A stretch of 64,000 nt of DNA from Bradyrhizobium manausense (GCF_018130615.1 NZ_JAFCKB010000014.1:124001-188000), one strand, 5' to 3'. Shown: positions 42,433-52,620, counted from the first letter of the stretch. Notes: a model not told the origin generated them from the letters alone. A program made the numbers and translations.

Positions 42433-44694
42433 TTAGGCGCCCTCGACATAGTAGGCGTTGTAGTGCGAGCCCTTGTAGCCCTCGATGCGCTTCAGCATCT
42501 TCGGGTTTGCGCCGTTGAGAACGGCGCCCAGCACCTTCTTCTGAATGCCTTCGGAGCTCGACAGCGACTCCTGCAGGGCCGTACGCGTCGTGCGGCCCCA
42601 TTCGATGACATAGACGTAAGCGTCCATGAGGTGGCTGATGGCCTTGGCATCGGTCACCGGCATCAACGGCGCAAGATCGATGACGATGTAGTCGTATTCG
42701 TTACGCAGCAAGGTCAAGAGGTCGGCCATCGCCTTCGAGGCCATGATGTCGGCGGAGTTCACCATGCGCGAAACGGCGAAGGAGGGCAGGAAATCCAGCC
42801 CGGTCTCTGCGCTGCGCCGGATGTGGTGGCCGACCGACTGCGGATTCTTGAGCGACTCGAGCAGACCGCTCTTGGCGGTCGGGTCGAGCTCCTTGGTCAG
42901 CGAGCGCGTATGAAGGTCGCCGTCGATCAGCAGCACGCGCTTGCCGGTGAATGCGGTGAGGTGCGCGAAGTTGGCTGAAACCGTGGTTTTGCCTTCCTTC
43001 GGAAGCGAGGACACGATGCCGATGACCTTCACCTCCCGCGACAGGCGGGCGAGATCGATCGAGACCTTGATGTTACGCATGGTCTCGGCATAGCGCGAGA
43101 AGGGATGATCGATGACGTAGCGCGACAGCTGGCCGCTGGCCTCGACGGGGGCGCCATCGGACGATCGCGATCCGCGTATTTTCGGCAAGCCCATTGCCTT
43201 GGTCCCGATGGCGGGGAGCACGCCGAGGCATTTGACACCGATTTCGTCCTCGACCTCGATCGGCGAGCGCAGCACGTCGCTCAGCATCTCGCGGGCAAAG
43301 GCGGCGCCCAGGCCGAAGCAGAGGCCACCGAACAAGGCCCCGATCAGCGAGAGTACGGTCTTGGGGGAGCTCTTGCGGTCCGGCTTCACAGCGGTGCTGA
43401 TGATGCGAGATTCGCTGATCGGGAAGCTCTGATTCTGCATTGCCTGCTGCTGCTTCTCCAGGAAGCTGTTGTACAGGTTGCGGTAGGTGTCGGCAGCGCT
43501 TTCCAGATCACGCAGCTTCACCTGTGCCTGTCCGGTGTTGCCGGCCTGGCTGACCAGGTTCTTGAGGTTTTCCTCCAGCGAGGTCTCGCGGCTCTTGGCG
43601 ATTTCATAATCGCTGCGGTAGGCATCGCCGATACGCTTGACTTCGTCCGCGATCGACTTGCGCAGCTCTTCCATGCGGTTGGCGAGATTGACCGAGGCCT
43701 GATGGGTCTTGCCATAGCGGGCCGACCAGTCGGAATACTGCGCCGACAGATCGAGGTATTGAGCGCGCAGGCGGGTGATCACGGGATTGTTCAGCGCGTC
43801 GGTGACCGTCGGCTGGGCAATATCCTTGTCGCTGATCGCCTCGATGCGGTCGAGCCGCGCCTTGGCCTCGGAGGTGGCCGCGCGCGCCTGGATGAGCTGC
43901 GTGTTCACGTCGGTGAGCTGCTGCTCGTTCATCAGGCCGCGGCTGGTGCCGACGATGTTGTTCTGGCTCTTGAAGGTCTGCACGGCGCGGTCGCTGGCGG
44001 TCGCCTGCTCGCGCAGCTCGGCGCTGCGCTGCTGCAGCCATTCGCTGGCACGCTTGGTGGACTGGTACTTCGCGTCGAGGGCGCCCACGATATAGGCATC
44101 AGCGATCTCGTTGGCGATCTGGGCCGCTTTGTCGGGGTCCCGCGAGCGGAAGCTGGCCGACAGGACGTAGGTCGTCAGCAGGCGCTCGACCTTGAGGTTG
44201 TTCTCAACTGCGGCGACCGTTCCGCGTTCGATGCGTTCCTTAGATGAGGGCCCGTCCGATCCGAACAGTCCGATGACCTTTCCGATAATGCCGGGCAGCA
44301 GGCCCGGATCCGAGCCGTTGAACTCGGGATCTTCCGTCAGGTTCATGCGACGGACGACGGACCGAATCAGATCGTCCGAGGTGATGATCTCGACCTGGCT
44401 GTCGACGAAGCCGGGGTCGATCAGCGCGTTGGACGTGCCGTTATCCTTGTCGAGCACCTGCGTCTGGCGCGTGTCCATCAGGATGCGCGTGTTCGCCGTA
44501 TACATCGGCGTGGCCGTCAGCAGGTAAACGAGGCAGATCGCCAGCGCGACGCCGGCGACCCCAGCGATAACCGGCCACTGCCGGCGCAAAATGCCGATGA
44601 TACGCTCGAGACTGAGACTCGACCCCGCCAACTCCAGGGCGGATCTCTCTTGCACGTGGAATTGCTCTCTGGGCTGATACATCTGAATGTTCAT
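42433..44694 (-). CDS. Wzc-type polysaccharide co-polymerase and tyrosine autokinase
   Basis: A 753-residue inner-membrane protein. A Wzz chain-length domain with membrane helices at about 40-60 and 446-468 flanks a long periplasmic coiled coil. A cytoplasmic bacterial tyrosine kinase domain (about 530-735) follows. Walker A is at about 562-573 (SSLPKEGKTTVS), Walker A' at 587-593 (VLLIDGD), and Walker B is IVIDLAP. The C-terminal tyrosine cluster is GYKGSHYNAYYVEGA. It controls polymer length and export. Its operon runs from the 44710 gene into this gene and then the decayed remnant. Confidence 0.94.
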   Translation of the reverse strand: MNIQMYQPREQFHVQERSALELAGSSLSLERIIGILRRQWPVIAGVAGVALAICLVYLLTATPMYTANTRILMDTRQTQVLDKDNGTSNALIDPGFVDSQVEIITSDDLIRSVVRRMNLTEDPEFNGSDPGLLPGIIGKVIGLFGSDGPSSKERIERGTVAAVENNLKVERLLTTYVLSASFRSRDPDKAAQIANEIADAYIVGALDAKYQSTKRASEWLQQRSAELREQATASDRAVQTFKSQNNIVGTSRGLMNEQQLTDVNTQLIQARAATSEAKARLDRIEAISDKDIAQPTVTDALNNPVITRLRAQYLDLSAQYSDWSARYGKTHQASVNLANRMEELRKSIADEVKRIGDAYRSDYEIAKSRETSLEENLKNLVSQAGNTGQAQVKLRDLESAADTYRNLYNSFLEKQQQAMQNQSFPISESRIISTAVKPDRKSSPKTVLSLIGALFGGLCFGLGAAFAREMLSDVLRSPIEVEDEIGVKCLGVLPAIGTKAMGLPKIRGSRSSDGAPVEASGQLSRYVIDHPFSRYAETMRNIKVSIDLARLSREVKVIGIVSSLPKEGKTTVSANFAHLTAFTGKRVLLIDGDLHTRSLTKELDPTAKSGLLESLKNPQSVGHHIRRSAETGLDFLPSFAVSRMVNSADIMASKAMADLLTLLRNEYDYIVIDLAPLMPVTDAKAISHLMDAYVYVIEWGRTTRTALQESLSSSEGIQKKVLGAVLNGANPKMLKRIEGYKGSHYNAYYVEGA

Positions 44695-44709
44695 CGACCT
44701 GACGTGAAA

Positions 44710-45348
44710 TTATTGGGGGAGCGGCGCAGGAGCAAACGGATCGCCGACATCCGTACTCCATTCGCCAGTCATGAGGCTGTTCGCAGAGCTGGAAGGCTTT
44801 TGGGGCGACGATCCCGGCGTGCCTCCAGCCGACGGGGACGCCACCGCATTCGGATTGAATTCGACGGCCTCGAGCTCGGCGGAGTAACCGGCGCTCACGG
44901 CCGAGTCCGCCAGTTTCTGAATAAACTGGCTGATCTTCTGCGCAGTCTCGGGCTTGCGAGGCACACAGATCAGCTGCGCGCGGCGCAGGGCCATGCCGAT
45001 CGCATTGCGCTCGACGTTGGAAGATTCGCTGACGAGATCGCGTACTGCAGGCAGGATTGTGATGTCGCTTACGACGTAGGCGGCGAGACGGCCCGTGAGC
45101 TTGTTGCGATCGCCGCGGACGGTGGGGTCGCGCAGCAGCGACGTAGGTTCGATCTGGAAGACCTTCAGAATGGAGGCGGGGACACGCTCCCCCTGCTCGA
45201 CGCATTGAGCCTCGCAAGGCCTGGCGGCGCACGCCAGCATCAGCCCTGCGATCGCAAGTGCCGCGCGAAAGCCATCCGAGAATCCGCCCATGGGCCGATC
45301 GGCAGATCGTCGTCGTTGAGACAGGGCCAAACCATTCATCGCGTTCAT
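44710..45348 (-). CDS. exported protein of unknown function in the EPS locus
   Basis: A 212-residue protein. A signal-type segment (FRAALAIAGLMLACAARPCE) precedes a mature domain of about 120 residues (PASILKVFQIEPTSLLRDPT, SSNVERNAIGMALRRAQLIC) and a Ser/Pro-rich C-terminal tail. It lies 15 bases before the Wzc gene, so it is probably co-transcribed. It is not a typical Wza outer-membrane channel. It may be a periplasmic accessory to polymer export. Start uncertain (45348 or 45339). Confidence 0.65.
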   Translation of the reverse strand: MNAMNGLALSQRRRSADRPMGGFSDGFRAALAIAGLMLACAARPCEAQCVEQGERVPASILKVFQIEPTSLLRDPTVRGDRNKLTGRLAAYVVSDITILPAVRDLVSESSNVERNAIGMALRRAQLICVPRKPETAQKISQFIQKLADSAVSAGYSAELEAVEFNPNAVASPSAGGTPGSSPQKPSSSANSLMTGEWSTDVGDPFAPAPLPQ

Positions 45349-46295
45349 TTCAAATCGGCGCAAGACTTCTCGGCGCAAGACTTCGCTCAAACCGAGTGTC
45401 GCGCTTAACTATGTCAAATTCTTGTGCGGTGCAAAACATAGTCGGAAAGCCCCTGAAATTCACAACGAATTTGCTGATGAGCAGATGAGCGGTGAGACGC
45501 CCGGATTGAACAGTGAATAGGCAAACGACAATGGCGTCTCTCGAAGCTTGAGTCCCGTGATCGCCTATACTCACGCAGAGGCGGGAAGTTCCTGACTTGT
45601 ATCGACATCGATTCGTCGCCGAAGCAATTTCAGGGCGAACGGTCAACGACCGATGTCCAGCACCACGCCTCCGCCCTAAAGCTGCGCCGCCAAGTGCCCT
45701 TGTGGTCGTGAATACTTGCAACCGCAAGGAGAGTGGCGGTCTGTAGCCGTCCCATCGCGATCAATTGAGGTTGCTTGGTGAGCGCGTCGTAGCGCAGCCA
45801 TGGTCGCAGAAACAGCAGGGCGCAGCTTTCGAAGAAGGCCGCGACTGTGTTTCTGTTGACGAACGTGTGACGAAACCGAGACAGGCTCGCCCAAATCGCC
45901 GCAAACCGCGAGGCTTTGCACAGGATCAACTCCGAGAACCGCAGCTTGGCGTCGTACTCCAGTTCCCGAGCTTGCGAGCGCTTTTGCCACATTCGTGCCG
46001 AATGAACAGGTTAACTCCACAGTTCGCGAACACGCAAAGCGAGCAGCATCAACGCAAAGGTGTTTTGCGTGGTGAGCTTCTTGTTCTGCACAGGGCAGGC
46101 TGCTCATCCTGCAGGCAAACGACCGCTTCACCGTCATGTTCGGGTGCGTTGCCTGCGGCAAATCAACCGTGACGTCACGGCTTATGGTGCGGGCGACTGC
46201 TTCGATCGAAATGCATGCAGCGAATGCCGGCGGAGATTGTATTCGCGTCGAATGCTCAGTAGTAATGCTGCGCTGCGGGGTGCTAGGAAATTGTC
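45349..46295. other. long gene-free region in the EPS locus
   Basis: Nearly 950 bases lie between the divergent 44710-side operon and the acyltransferase at 46296. Frames on both strands (for example 45630-45992 reverse) have no recognisable family and no clear ribosome site. It must contain both promoters and may host a degraded gene or a regulatory RNA. A perfect 14-base palindrome sits at 46167-46180. Confidence 0.5.
46167..46180. promoter_or_regulatory. perfect palindrome upstream of the acyltransferase operon
   Basis: CCGTGACGTCACGG is a perfect 14-base palindrome about 115 bases before the ATG at 46296. It resembles a dimeric regulator operator. The regulator is unknown. Confidence 0.45.
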
Positions 46296-47516
46296 GTGAC
46301 TGTGCCGGTTCATCGCGAGAAAGCGCATGTCCTGCCCCTGGACAGCATTCGAGGAATAGCCGCGGTCACCGTGGTCGTTCACCATGTGATCCTGATGCCG
46401 ACTTTCCTTGCGGCGTTTCCAAATCGTGCGTGGATCGACTGTGCGTTCTTCCGCAGCGGCGGATTTCTGGTCGATCTTTTCTTCGTGCTCAGCGGCATCG
46501 TGATGTCATTGAGCTATCTGCAAACCGATTTCGGGCGCTTCTCCTTGCGCGAGTTCATGGTTCGACGGTTCGCGCGCGTCTATCCGCTGCACATCGTGAT
46601 GCTTCTCGTGCTGCTGCTGTTCCGGCTCGCGCGCATCGGGCTCGGACTGGTGATGGCGGGCGTTGTCGTGACTGCTCCGGCGGCGTTTGAAGTCAACAAC
46701 GGCTATTCGTTCTTTCTGAACGTCTTCCTGCTGCACTCGCTCGGCTTCGTTCAGTACCTGAATTGGAATGCCCCGAGCTGGAGCATCAGCGTCGAATTCT
46801 ACACCTATCTCGTCTTCGGCTTGATGCTGCTGGCCGCGCAGCGCCTCAATTCGCTTGCCTGGTTCTACTTCGCCGCCGCCACGCTGGCGCTCGGCAGCTG
46901 GTTGGTGCTGACGACGGTGGTCGCGACGCCTCAGCTGGACGTCCAGTTTGATTGGGGGCTGCTGCGCTGCTTCACGAGCTTCTTTCTCGGCGTGCTCACT
47001 GCGAAAGCAGTCGGGGCACTGCCACGCGGCATCAGTCCCGCCTTGCAGGGCGCCATTCAACTTGCGGCCGCAGTTGCGGCCGTGGCGCATGTGTCCCTGA
47101 CCGAAGCCTACCCGTGGATCAGCTATCTTGCGCCTGTAACCTTTGCCGTGCTGCTTGGCTCGTTATTGGCGTTTCCAAAGGCCGCTGTCGTTCCCCCCAT
47201 GCTCACGGTCAGGCCGCTGTTGTGGCTGGGGCAACGGTCATACTCGATCTACATGGTCCATGCCTTCGTCGTGCTGCTCGCCGAGTATTTTGTCCGTGCC
47301 GCCGGCAAGCCGGCGGTGGCCCACCTGGAAGCCATCCATCCAGGGCTGGCGCCGACGCTCAACCTGCTGATCGTGCTCGGCGCCGTGTTCGCTCTCTCGC
47401 AATTGACCTATCGGTGGATCGAACTGCCCGGGTCCAGGCTGGTGCGGAACATCTTCCGCGGAGCGGTGGCGTATTCGCCGGCGCCGGCCGAGCCCTCGAC
47501 ACGCCTTTCGAGCTAA
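46296..47516 (+). CDS. acyltransferase family 3 protein (first of five)
   Basis: A 406-residue integral membrane acyltransferase of the OafA/acyltransferase-3 family, with about ten helices. The family opening LPLDSIRGIAAVTVVVHHV carries the conserved His, and FVLSGIVMSLSY follows. Such enzymes O-acetylate or O-succinylate sugars in the membrane, so this one probably decorates the EPS repeat unit. The Wzy-like gene starts eight bases after its stop, so they form one operon with the next two acyltransferases. Confidence 0.9.
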   Translation: MTVPVHREKAHVLPLDSIRGIAAVTVVVHHVILMPTFLAAFPNRAWIDCAFFRSGGFLVDLFFVLSGIVMSLSYLQTDFGRFSLREFMVRRFARVYPLHIVMLLVLLLFRLARIGLGLVMAGVVVTAPAAFEVNNGYSFFLNVFLLHSLGFVQYLNWNAPSWSISVEFYTYLVFGLMLLAAQRLNSLAWFYFAAATLALGSWLVLTTVVATPQLDVQFDWGLLRCFTSFFLGVLTAKAVGALPRGISPALQGAIQLAAAVAAVAHVSLTEAYPWISYLAPVTFAVLLGSLLAFPKAAVVPPMLTVRPLLWLGQRSYSIYMVHAFVVLLAEYFVRAAGKPAVAHLEAIHPGLAPTLNLLIVLGAVFALSQLTYRWIELPGSRLVRNIFRGAVAYSPAPAEPSTRLSS

Positions 47517-47524
47517 GGACGAAT

Positions 47525-48895
47525 ATGACGACGACAACGCTAGCGCTGCGCCGGACGATGCCGCTCCTGCGACTCCCGCTGTTGATGTGGGGGGCGTTCA
47601 GTCTCGAAGCCGTTGCGATGGCGACGTATTTCCTGCGCGACGATTTCTCGGCCGCCGCGCGATATTATCTCTACATTGCCCATCTGAGCTCGATCTGGTT
47701 CATACCGGATGCTTTCGGGCTCATCTGTCTCTTCCTGTTCATTCACCGCTGTATCATCCAGAACCGCAGCATCATTGCCCTGGTCGTGCTGGTGTGGATC
47801 TTTCTGTCGCTCGGGATCGGTTATCTTTTCCTGGGCAACTTCACGGCGTTCGCCTCGTCTTTCAAGATGATCCTGCCTGTCTTCATCGGCTTCAGCTTTT
47901 GCGATTCGGACACCGCTGCCTACAAGAAGCTTCTGCTGCTGATGTCGATACTGTTCTACGCATCGATCTTCGGCGTGGTCCTGTCGGCGCATTGGAAGGC
48001 GCCGTGGCTCAATTACACCTATGAGGCGTTCGGCGTGAAGCGCCAGGCGGGGCGGCTGTGGTGGGCCGGCTCCGAGCAGCGGCTCTCCGGTTTTTGCGAG
48101 GACAGCACCGTCGTCAGCCTCTTCATTCTGGTTGGCTTCGTCATGACGTCGATACGAAAGAACGTGTGGTGGTGCCTCATTTGCGGCGGGCTTGCGCTCT
48201 ATGCGTTGAAGCTGACGACGAGTAAGACGACCATGGGCGTTCTCGCGATGTATCTCATCGCGTTGCTCGTCATCCGGGCAATGCCTGAAAAGATGCGTTT
48301 CCCGACTCTGAGGATGTTGGCGGCATGGTCCTATGCCACGATCCTTGTTCCGATCTTCCTGATCCTGGTCTTTGGCGGGACGTCGGTCGGTCAAAAGGCG
48401 TTTCTCTTCAGCCTGGTCGACCGGATCAACAACAGTTGGCAGAAGCCGTTCGTCTTCATGTCTCAGTTGATGCCGATCGGCTACATCACCGGATGCGGTG
48501 TGGGCTGCTTCAACTATCCGATGAATCAGTTTTCGAACCTGACGTCCTATTGGGTGCCGGTCGATAATTTCTATCTCGTCACCTTCCTGATGTTTGGCCT
48601 GCCTTTCGTCGTCTTCATGTTCTTCGTCATCCGTGCGACGTTGCTGACGACCGACATCTACAAACTGTCCCTCACATTCGTGCTGAACATCTTCAGCATC
48701 ACCGTGGCCGACTACGGGCCGGCGTCGGGCCTGCTGCTGATGTCGTTCATCTTCAGCGGCGTGTTCTCGAGGCGGGCTTCCTTCGTTTTCCAGGGCGGAA
48801 AGCCGAAACGACGTCTCACGTTGCACCCGACCATCGCCGCCCAGGGCGTGCCCGCAATGGGCGGAGCGACGCCCCGGCTGAATGAATCGAGCTGA
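47525..48895 (+). CDS. Wzy-like polysaccharide polymerase or O-antigen ligase-type protein
   Basis: A 456-residue polytopic membrane protein with about eleven helices. A large extracytoplasmic loop in the middle (around residues 155-180, EAFGVKRQAGRLWWAGSEQR) is typical of Wzy/WaaL proteins. Sequence in this family is poorly conserved, so the assignment rests on topology, a short GFCEDSTVVS motif and placement between EPS acyltransferases. The ATG at 47525 has no strong ribosome site, suggesting translational coupling. The likely role is joining repeat units in the periplasm. Confidence 0.7.
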   Translation: MTTTTLALRRTMPLLRLPLLMWGAFSLEAVAMATYFLRDDFSAAARYYLYIAHLSSIWFIPDAFGLICLFLFIHRCIIQNRSIIALVVLVWIFLSLGIGYLFLGNFTAFASSFKMILPVFIGFSFCDSDTAAYKKLLLLMSILFYASIFGVVLSAHWKAPWLNYTYEAFGVKRQAGRLWWAGSEQRLSGFCEDSTVVSLFILVGFVMTSIRKNVWWCLICGGLALYALKLTTSKTTMGVLAMYLIALLVIRAMPEKMRFPTLRMLAAWSYATILVPIFLILVFGGTSVGQKAFLFSLVDRINNSWQKPFVFMSQLMPIGYITGCGVGCFNYPMNQFSNLTSYWVPVDNFYLVTFLMFGLPFVVFMFFVIRATLLTTDIYKLSLTFVLNIFSITVADYGPASGLLLMSFIFSGVFSRRASFVFQGGKPKRRLTLHPTIAAQGVPAMGGATPRLNESS

Positions 48896-48905
48896 AGGAC
48901 CGGTG

Positions 48906-50009
48906 ATGCACAGGCGGCTCGCATTCATAGATACCTTACGCGGCATCGCTGTTCTGTCGGTGCTGCTCCAGCATGCGCTGGAGCAGGTCGTGCTGAACCA
49001 GGCGGCCGGCGGCTACTACCGGATCTTCCACAATGCGGTCGGCGAGTACTTCAATTTCGGCCGGTTCGGCGTCGTGCTGTTCTTCTTCGTCAGCGGCTTC
49101 GTGATTCCGAACAGTTTTCCGAACAGCTCCGCGCCGATCCGGGACTTTGCCATCAGCCGCTTCTTCAGGCTCTATCCGGCCTATTGGATGTCGATCGTCG
49201 TTGTCCTGCTCATTGCGCCGACGTTCGAGGGGAAGGCGTTTTCGCTGTCGCAGATCGTCGCCAACATCACCATGTTGCAGATGTTCGTGAACATCCAGAA
49301 CCTCAACATCGGATATTGGACGCTTGCCGTTGAGCTGATCTTTTATGTCGGATGTATCGCGCTGTTTGCGATCGGGCTTCTCAGGGTGCGCTGGACCGCC
49401 ATTTTGATCGTCGTCGCCGCCTCTGTGACCGCCATCGCGGCCTTCCCTTTCGTCAAGAACCATCTCGTCTGGGGTCTGCTCGAGCTCATGCTGGACCTGA
49501 CAGCGATGTTCCTCGGCAAGGTGGTGCGCGATGCTGCGATCGGCGAGCGCCTGCAATGGCGTCATGTCGCGATCTGCACGCTGCTTTACGTGCTCTACGC
49601 GGCCGCCTGCGCCTATCGGCGCTATGGTGTGGATTATCAGGACAATTTCTTCTGCGCTTACGGCATGGGAGCCGCCTATATCGGGGCTGCCGTCGTGTTC
49701 CTGGTGTTTGCCGCGCTCGGCGAGCGCGGGGCCTCGAGCGTCCTGTCCTTTGTCGGCCGTATCAGCTATTCGGTCTACCTGATGAGCCCCTATGTGCTCG
49801 TGGTGATCGTGCAGGTTTTCGGAACGGGTCAGAGCCCGGGCCAATGGTCTCTCTTTGTAGTCGGAATTGGCTTGGTGTCGATCTTGGTCAGCTGGTTGAA
49901 CTATCTCGCTGTGGAGAAGCCGATGGTGGCCTTCGGTCACCGGTTTCGTTCGCAGGCATTTACCGCAGTCGCGCTTCAGCCGTCGCTGCGGGGACAGGGG
50001 GCCGAATGA
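48906..50009 (+). CDS. acyltransferase family 3 protein (second of five)
   Basis: A 367-residue membrane acyltransferase. LAFIDTLRGIAVLSVLLQH has the family RG and His, and FFFVSGFVIPNSF follows. About ten hydrophobic helices. I take the ATG at 48906, with an AAGGA ribosome site, over the overlapping ATG at 48882. Its stop overlaps the start of the next gene (ATGA at 50006), so the two are translated together. Confidence 0.9.
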   Translation: MHRRLAFIDTLRGIAVLSVLLQHALEQVVLNQAAGGYYRIFHNAVGEYFNFGRFGVVLFFFVSGFVIPNSFPNSSAPIRDFAISRFFRLYPAYWMSIVVVLLIAPTFEGKAFSLSQIVANITMLQMFVNIQNLNIGYWTLAVELIFYVGCIALFAIGLLRVRWTAILIVVAASVTAIAAFPFVKNHLVWGLLELMLDLTAMFLGKVVRDAAIGERLQWRHVAICTLLYVLYAAACAYRRYGVDYQDNFFCAYGMGAAYIGAAVVFLVFAALGERGASSVLSFVGRISYSVYLMSPYVLVVIVQVFGTGQSPGQWSLFVVGIGLVSILVSWLNYLAVEKPMVAFGHRFRSQAFTAVALQPSLRGQGAE

Positions 50010-51100
50010 GCAACCAAAACGAAAAAACTTACGCGGAGTCCGGCGGCGCGTTCGTGGCGTCAATTCAGGGATTGCGCGGAATCGCTGCGCTCACCGTCCT
50101 GATCTGTCATTTTCGTGACATGCCGAAGGGCGGTATGCCTGACGTTCCCGGCGCAGGCTTCCTGCCGCCGATCTGGCCGTGGCTTCAAGCGGTGCTCAAC
50201 TCGGGCGGGCACGGCGTCGAGCTGTTCTTCATGATCAGCGGCTTCCTGATTCCGGCAAGCCTGGTGAGGCATGCGTCGATCGGGAAGTTCATCTACGACC
50301 GCGTTCTGCGCATCATGCCGCTGTTCGTCATCCTGCACCTGACGCTGTTCCTGGTCGGGCCGTTCGTCGGCTACAAGTTCTTCCGCGGCTTGGACCTTCC
50401 GGGCTACGTGGAGATCTTCATCGCGAACCTGTTCTTCCTGCAGAATGCACTCGGCTTGCCGATCGCCCAGCAGAACGCCTGGACGCTGACCTACGAATGG
50501 GCATTCTACATCTGGTTTGCGCTCACGTTTTGTGCGGTCATCCAGCTCAAGAACTGGTGGCTGGCGGCACCGATGATGGTGGTCGCCGTGATCTGCCTGC
50601 TGCATTTCCCGATCGCGGCGTTCTTCGGCATCGGCATGCTGTTCAGCGCCACCAACATCCGCATTCCTGCGTCCGGTCCGCTGGGACTGGCTGCCGGCCT
50701 GATCTGCTTTGCCGCGATGTATGCGGCGCTCGACCTCTTTCACCCCTTTGTCAGCCTCGTTCCCGGCTTCCTCCTGTTCGGAATGGTGCTTGCGCCGGGC
50801 TCCGGCGTTTCCGGGATCCTCAAGGCGCAGCCGCTGCAATACCTCGGCAAGATCAGCTACAGCTTCTACCTGGTCCATCCCTTCATGCTGTTTCCGTTGC
50901 AGATGATGGGGCTGAAGCTGGTCGAGCGCGGCTACGATCGATGGGTGCTGTGGTCGGGTTTCGTCATCATCGGGACCGTGCTGGTGCTGATCGCCAGCGC
51001 CATGAGCTATGAGCTCATCGAGGTCCGCTTCCGCCGGCTGATCGACAGCACATTCCGGAGCGCCCTGTTCGGAAAGCGGGCGGAGCGCAGCCCGGCGTGA
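50006..51100 (+). CDS. acyltransferase family 3 protein (third of five)
   Basis: A 364-residue membrane acyltransferase. ASIQGLRGIAALTVLICHF and FFMISGFLIPASL are the family landmarks, with about ten helices. It overlaps the previous gene by four bases and ends the forward operon. A reverse acyltransferase converges 28 bases away. The substrate is unknown. Confidence 0.9.
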   Translation: MSNQNEKTYAESGGAFVASIQGLRGIAALTVLICHFRDMPKGGMPDVPGAGFLPPIWPWLQAVLNSGGHGVELFFMISGFLIPASLVRHASIGKFIYDRVLRIMPLFVILHLTLFLVGPFVGYKFFRGLDLPGYVEIFIANLFFLQNALGLPIAQQNAWTLTYEWAFYIWFALTFCAVIQLKNWWLAAPMMVVAVICLLHFPIAAFFGIGMLFSATNIRIPASGPLGLAAGLICFAAMYAALDLFHPFVSLVPGFLLFGMVLAPGSGVSGILKAQPLQYLGKISYSFYLVHPFMLFPLQMMGLKLVERGYDRWVLWSGFVIIGTVLVLIASAMSYELIEVRFRRLIDSTFRSALFGKRAERSPA

Positions 51101-51128
51101 TCCTCGAGCCGGACAACGCCCGGTTCCG

Positions 51129-52475
51129 TCAGGCCGGCCTCTGATAGAACCGGCGCAGCCGCAGCGCCGGTTTCTCGATGAAGTTCCAGGAGAAAGCCGC
51201 AAAGCCGAGGGTCAGCACGATGACAATCGGCAGGATCACCGCCAGCGAGAGGTGGTGATCCGGCCCCAGCATGCGCCGGAAGATGTCGATCGTCGCCTGC
51301 GTGATCGGGAAACCGTAGAGATAGATGCCGTAGGAAAGATCCTGGCTGAACAGGCGATCGAACGCCTTGAAACTCTGCATGCCGATGTAGACCGTGCAGT
51401 AGGTCAGGAAGATCCCCGCCAGCGGCAGCAGAACGTTGAGCCACATGATCGCCGCGTAGCAGAGCGCAGAGCCTGCAAAGATCGCCCAGTGAATCGGCAC
51501 GTATTTCGCGTGGAGGCGGAACACCATGCCGAAGAAGAACATGTAAACCAGATACCAGCCGGCCAGCCGCGTCGAATCGGACCGGACGTTGAAGGTCGCG
51601 GGATCGATGAAGTAGGCGATCAGTTCGGCGAGCAGCGCTGCGCCGACCAGAAGCGTGATCCAGCGGATCTTTTGCGGCTCACCCGAGATCATGCGCAAGA
51701 ACAGGAGCGCGACGGCGAAGACGTAGCACCAGAGCTCCCAGGGCAGGGTCCAGAGATTGGCATTGACCATCTCCGGCCAGGGATTGTGCACGAACAGGCC
51801 CGGCAGCTCAAACGTGACGTGGCCGACGATGTTGCCGAAGTAGCGGTAGAACTGATAGTCGGAGAAATAGTGCGACAGCGGCAATTGCGTCAGCAGCGGT
51901 CCGACCAGGAGGGCGCAGAGCGTCACCTCGACGCTGAGGGCCGGGACGATCCGCAACACGCGGTTGATGAAGAACGTCTTCAGATCCGGATTCTTGATGG
52001 CGCTGCCGGTGACCAGGAAGCCGCTGAGCGCGAAGAACATTCCGACGAGCGCGATCAACCCTGGCCGAAGCAGCTCCTGGATGATTTCGGAGGCGTGGAG
52101 GTGGCCGAAGGACAGCGCAGTCAGTCCTCCCATCTTGTCGAAAGCGGCGGCGCCGGGATCCCTGAGGACATAGACGGCCATTCCCGGTTCATCGAGCTTC
52201 TTGACGAAGGCAGCCCCGGCGAACAGGCCGGCAACTGCGACACGACAATGATGCGACAGGATGACCAGCGACAGCAGGTGCCGCATCATGTTGAAGCCCG
52301 GTCCGAGACCCTTGTTCCTGGCCAGAATGCTTTCCGCGGTGTCGTGCCGCGCCAGGCCCGACCGGATGATGTCGGGCAGCCGCCAGAGGCGTGTTGGAGT
52401 GGAGAGGCGCTCGCGGCCGAGTGCGCCCGGCAACGACACGGTTGCGAGCTCTGCGTCTCGATCCGGCTGCGACAT
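51129..52475 (-). CDS. acyltransferase family 3 protein (fourth of five)
   Basis: A 448-residue, longer variant. About 75 N-terminal residues precede the first helix, which reads MMRHLLSLVILSHHCRVAV (His kept, but no RG motif). MFFALSGFLVTGS follows. The reading strand is reverse, convergent with the third copy. Two tandem copies of the ribosome-site sequence GAAAGGCCCAAG lie just before its ATG (52479-52503). Its diverged start suggests a different substrate from the other four. Confidence 0.85.
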   Translation of the reverse strand: MSQPDRDAELATVSLPGALGRERLSTPTRLWRLPDIIRSGLARHDTAESILARNKGLGPGFNMMRHLLSLVILSHHCRVAVAGLFAGAAFVKKLDEPGMAVYVLRDPGAAAFDKMGGLTALSFGHLHASEIIQELLRPGLIALVGMFFALSGFLVTGSAIKNPDLKTFFINRVLRIVPALSVEVTLCALLVGPLLTQLPLSHYFSDYQFYRYFGNIVGHVTFELPGLFVHNPWPEMVNANLWTLPWELWCYVFAVALLFLRMISGEPQKIRWITLLVGAALLAELIAYFIDPATFNVRSDSTRLAGWYLVYMFFFGMVFRLHAKYVPIHWAIFAGSALCYAAIMWLNVLLPLAGIFLTYCTVYIGMQSFKAFDRLFSQDLSYGIYLYGFPITQATIDIFRRMLGPDHHLSLAVILPIVIVLTLGFAAFSWNFIEKPALRLRRFYQRPA

Positions 52476-52620
52476 TCTCTTGGGCCTTTCCCTTGGGCCT
52501 TTCGTGCGCCTATTTTGGCGGCATCAGCGGATGCCACGAAGTTGAAGCCAATTCATGGCGGCGAGGCGGCCTTGGCGCAGGCCTTGGCACGGTTCTTGGC
52601 ATAGCGCCGAATTGCGGCAT

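Noticed and set aside
45630-45992. Reverse frame in the EPS gap as a possible gene
   Set aside because: No recognisable domain, no ribosome site; kept only as part of the gap.
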